From positions 1 to 64,000 of the forward strand of contig CAXXFR010000014.1 in NCBI GenBank assembly GCA_963667455.2: a stretch of DNA of 64,000 nt. Reading direction: 5' to 3'. The notes beneath the pieces are model-generated. The model was not told the DNA's origin and made no database searches. It worked only from the letters and a program-made list of their open reading frames with translations. Position 1 is the stretch's first letter; each line of letters begins with the position of its first letter. The DNA comes from Bin55 sp963667455. GTDB lineage: Bacteria; Pseudomonadota; Gammaproteobacteria; Pseudomonadales; Azotimanducaceae. Below are positions 62,681 to 64,000 of this stretch, in pieces. A program made the translations under genes and the position numbers.

Positions 62681-64000
62681 TCATGTCACTTCAAAGGTCA
62701 TAGCTTCGTAACCGGCCGCCTTGATTCCTCCAGCCACGGAGTCTGTACCGTCGAGACACAGTGCGACGATTGCTCCGCCTCCTCCCCCACCAGTAAGTTT
62801 CGCGCCGGCAGCTCCGTGCCGTCGTGAAATCGCAACAAGCTCCTCCAACTCCCTGGTGGAAAGCTGCAATGCGTTGAGATAGCCGTGACAAAGGTTCATC
62901 ATTTCCCCCAACTCATCTAGCGCTCCATTGCGAATGGCTTCAGCTCCCGCAATTGCCAAGTCGCCTATCTGATCGAAGAGCGCATCGTAGCGGCCCTTGT
63001 TGTTCTGCCACGCAGTTGCCACAGCGGCAACAGTCCTCGCCGTAAGGCTCTCGTGACCCGAGAATCCTACAACCAATGGCAAACTGCGCAGTAGAGTCAC
63101 TTCTTCCACGTGGTGTTTGTCGTCCTCTCGTCGAAAAACTATCGGCCTACCTAGGGCGGACACCGTGTTGTCAACACCGGAAGGATTGCCATGTGCAGCC
63201 TGCTCGCACTCAAACGCGAAACTGTTGACGCATTCGTCGCTCAATCCCAAATGGAAGTGATTGTCGAGTGCTCGTGTCACACTCAACGCCAACGCTGCGG
63301 AGCACCCAAGTCCTACTGCTCGAGGTACATGAGGGAAGATCTCTATGGTCATCGAACGATCGGCCAGATCAAGTCGCTGCAACAACATTGCGAGTATTCC
63401 AGCGAGTCCGGTTGGATGTTGACTGAGTGGATGAATTCTCTGCTCAACGCTCCATCGAGGAATAAGTAGCTGTACTCCGTCGTCGGCATCCACAATACGT
63501 GCTTCGACGGCCAGCGGGATGGGCGCGGCGAGTGCCGTTCGACCGTACACCACCGCGTGCTCACCAAGCAAAATAACCTTGCCGCATGCTGTGCTTCGCT
63601 CTTCCAGCTCTCGCTTTCGAGCAACCGTGGACTTCCTCGTAAAGCGTTTGACGATTTCTTTCGCTTTCCAAACTTTGATGTCGCCAGACTCAATCAATGC
63701 ATCGACTACGGCGTCGAAGTGTTCTGGAGGGACTTCCGCAGTGGAAGCAACACTTCGCGCGTGCAGAGTCATGTGATTCTGCTGAATGCCAGCCGTGGCA
63801 AGAGCGCGCAGCGCGGCGTAGTTCTGCGCCAATCCAACCGCACCCATAACACTGGCCAGTTCCGAAGCGTTTGGATTGCCGAGCAGACGATGATTGAGGC
63901 GTACAGTGGGGTTGGTTTCCATGGATCCACCGACAGTTCCGACCTTCATAGGGATTTCTATCTCGCCTTCAAGGTCGTCGTCGCTATTTTTGAACCAACG
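62681..64000 (-). CDS. HMG-CoA reductase-mevalonate kinase fusion (partial, 5' end beyond window)
   Basis: The frame is open to the right edge without a stop; the ATG at 63949 is internal. Coding before it reads EGEIEIPMKVGTVGG, the HMG-CoA reductase C-terminal domain. VMGAVGLAQNYAALRALATAGIQQNHMTLHAR continues it, with the catalytic His region of class II enzymes. About 50 residues later the GHMP kinase domain begins: ACGKVILLGEHAVVYG, PRAVGLGCSAALALS (the ATP loop, GLGSSAA in most, here with Cys for the first Ser), HGNPSGVDNTVS (catalytic Asp) and AKLTGGGGGGAIVAL. One protein would therefore reduce HMG-CoA to mevalonate and phosphorylate it. The rest of the reductase lies outside. It is probably the operon's first gene. 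Confidence 0.88.
   Translation of the reverse strand, partial: RWFKNSDDDLEGEIEIPMKVGTVGGSMETNPTVRLNHRLLGNPNASELASVMGAVGLAQNYAALRALATAGIQQNHMTLHARSVASTAEVPPEHFDAVVDALIESGDIKVWKAKEIVKRFTRKSTVARKRELEERSTACGKVILLGEHAVVYGRTALAAPIPLAVEARIVDADDGVQLLIPRWSVEQRIHPLSQHPTGLAGILAMLLQRLDLADRSMTIEIFPHVPRAVGLGCSAALALSVTRALDNHFHLGLSDECVNSFAFECEQAAHGNPSGVDNTVSALGRPIVFRREDDKHHVEEVTLLRSLPLVVGFSGHESLTARTVAAVATAWQNNKGRYDALFDQIGDLAIAGAEAIRNGALDELGEMMNLCHGYLNALQLSTRELEELVAISRRHGAAGAKLTGGGGGGAIVALCLDGTDSVAGGIKAAGYEAMTFEVT

Noticed and set aside
63947..63949. ATG at 63949 as the start of mevalonate kinase
   Set aside because: The upstream frame is open and encodes more HMG-CoA reductase sequence, so this Met is internal.
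1..64000. CRISPR array or prophage
   Set aside because: No regular short repeats with spacers and no phage structural or integrase genes were seen.

Overview
The window reads as a Proteobacterial chromosome, most likely an aquatic gammaproteobacterium. It carries a proteobacterial-type aminopeptidase N, a 1006-residue TonB-dependent receptor, bacterial phenylalanine hydroxylase, GTP cyclohydrolase I and NAD kinase. GC content looks close to 50%, and TTG or GTG starts are frequent. The lineage is an inference from gene content; no rRNA gene is present. Many genes encode flavin-dependent, CoA-dependent and amidohydrolase enzymes of small-molecule catabolism, mixed with small restriction or defence-like islands.

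Layout. 0-6 kb: tail of a polyphosphate kinase 2, an orphan Vsr endonuclease, an LLM oxidoreductase next to a D-aminoacylase-type amidohydrolase, a frameshifted aldo/keto reductase, folE and an SbcD-like phosphoesterase. 6-8 kb: a minus-strand HNH nuclease/DUF4268 pair. 8-10.7 kb: a GrdB-like gene with an in-frame UGA (selenocysteine), coupled to an SDR dehydrogenase. 10.9-19 kb: pepN, an IS21-type transposase fragment, xdhC-mocA, nadK and phenylalanine hydroxylase. 19-25 kb: an NhaC-type antiporter, a kinase plus class III PLP enzyme pair resembling the hydroxylysine/ethanolamine-phosphate phospho-lyase systems, and an ELM1-like protein. 25-33 kb: secreted proteins, LLM and acyl-CoA dehydrogenase-like flavoenzymes, and the TonB receptor with a clear terminator. 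33-37.4 kb: a DUF262-DUF1524-AlbA_2 fusion beside an Eco57I-type adenine methylase. 37.6-37.8 kb: tRNA-Asp and tRNA-Val. 38-41 kb: an RraA-like gene, a thioredoxin-fused protein and a UGSC selenoprotein with a second in-frame UGA. 41-49 kb: a CaiB-type CoA transferase, a large diheme beta-propeller protein, adenosine/adenine deaminase, acyl-CoA dehydrogenase and amidohydrolase. 49.6-52.3 kb: a DUF1828/1829 pair, a possible restriction nuclease and a frameshifted MaoC dehydratase.

52.6-64 kb is the main discovery: a nearly complete bacterial sterol biosynthesis locus. Squalene synthase lies on the plus strand. Facing it is a tightly packed minus-strand operon. In transcription order it encodes an HMG-CoA reductase/mevalonate kinase fusion (running off the window), an SdmB-like dehydrogenase, an SdmA-like Rieske C-4 oxygenase, an ERG24/ERG4-family sterol reductase, a CYP51-type P450 and a single polypeptide joining squalene epoxidase to oxidosqualene cyclase. 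The cyclase has the DCTAE motif of oxidosqualene cyclases rather than the DxDD motif of squalene-hopene cyclases. Together the genes would run from HMG-CoA through mevalonate phosphate, and from farnesyl diphosphate through squalene, 2,3-oxidosqualene and a lanosterol-type product to C-14 and C-4 demethylated sterols. Both fusions look unusual.

The second theme is selenium. Two genes 32 kb apart each have one in-frame UGA in a known selenocysteine context (UPVC in the GrdB-like protein, UGSC in the UGSC family). Each UGA is followed at the right distance by a hairpin with a G at loop position 2, as expected of bacterial SECIS elements. The Sec insertion machinery must lie elsewhere in the genome.
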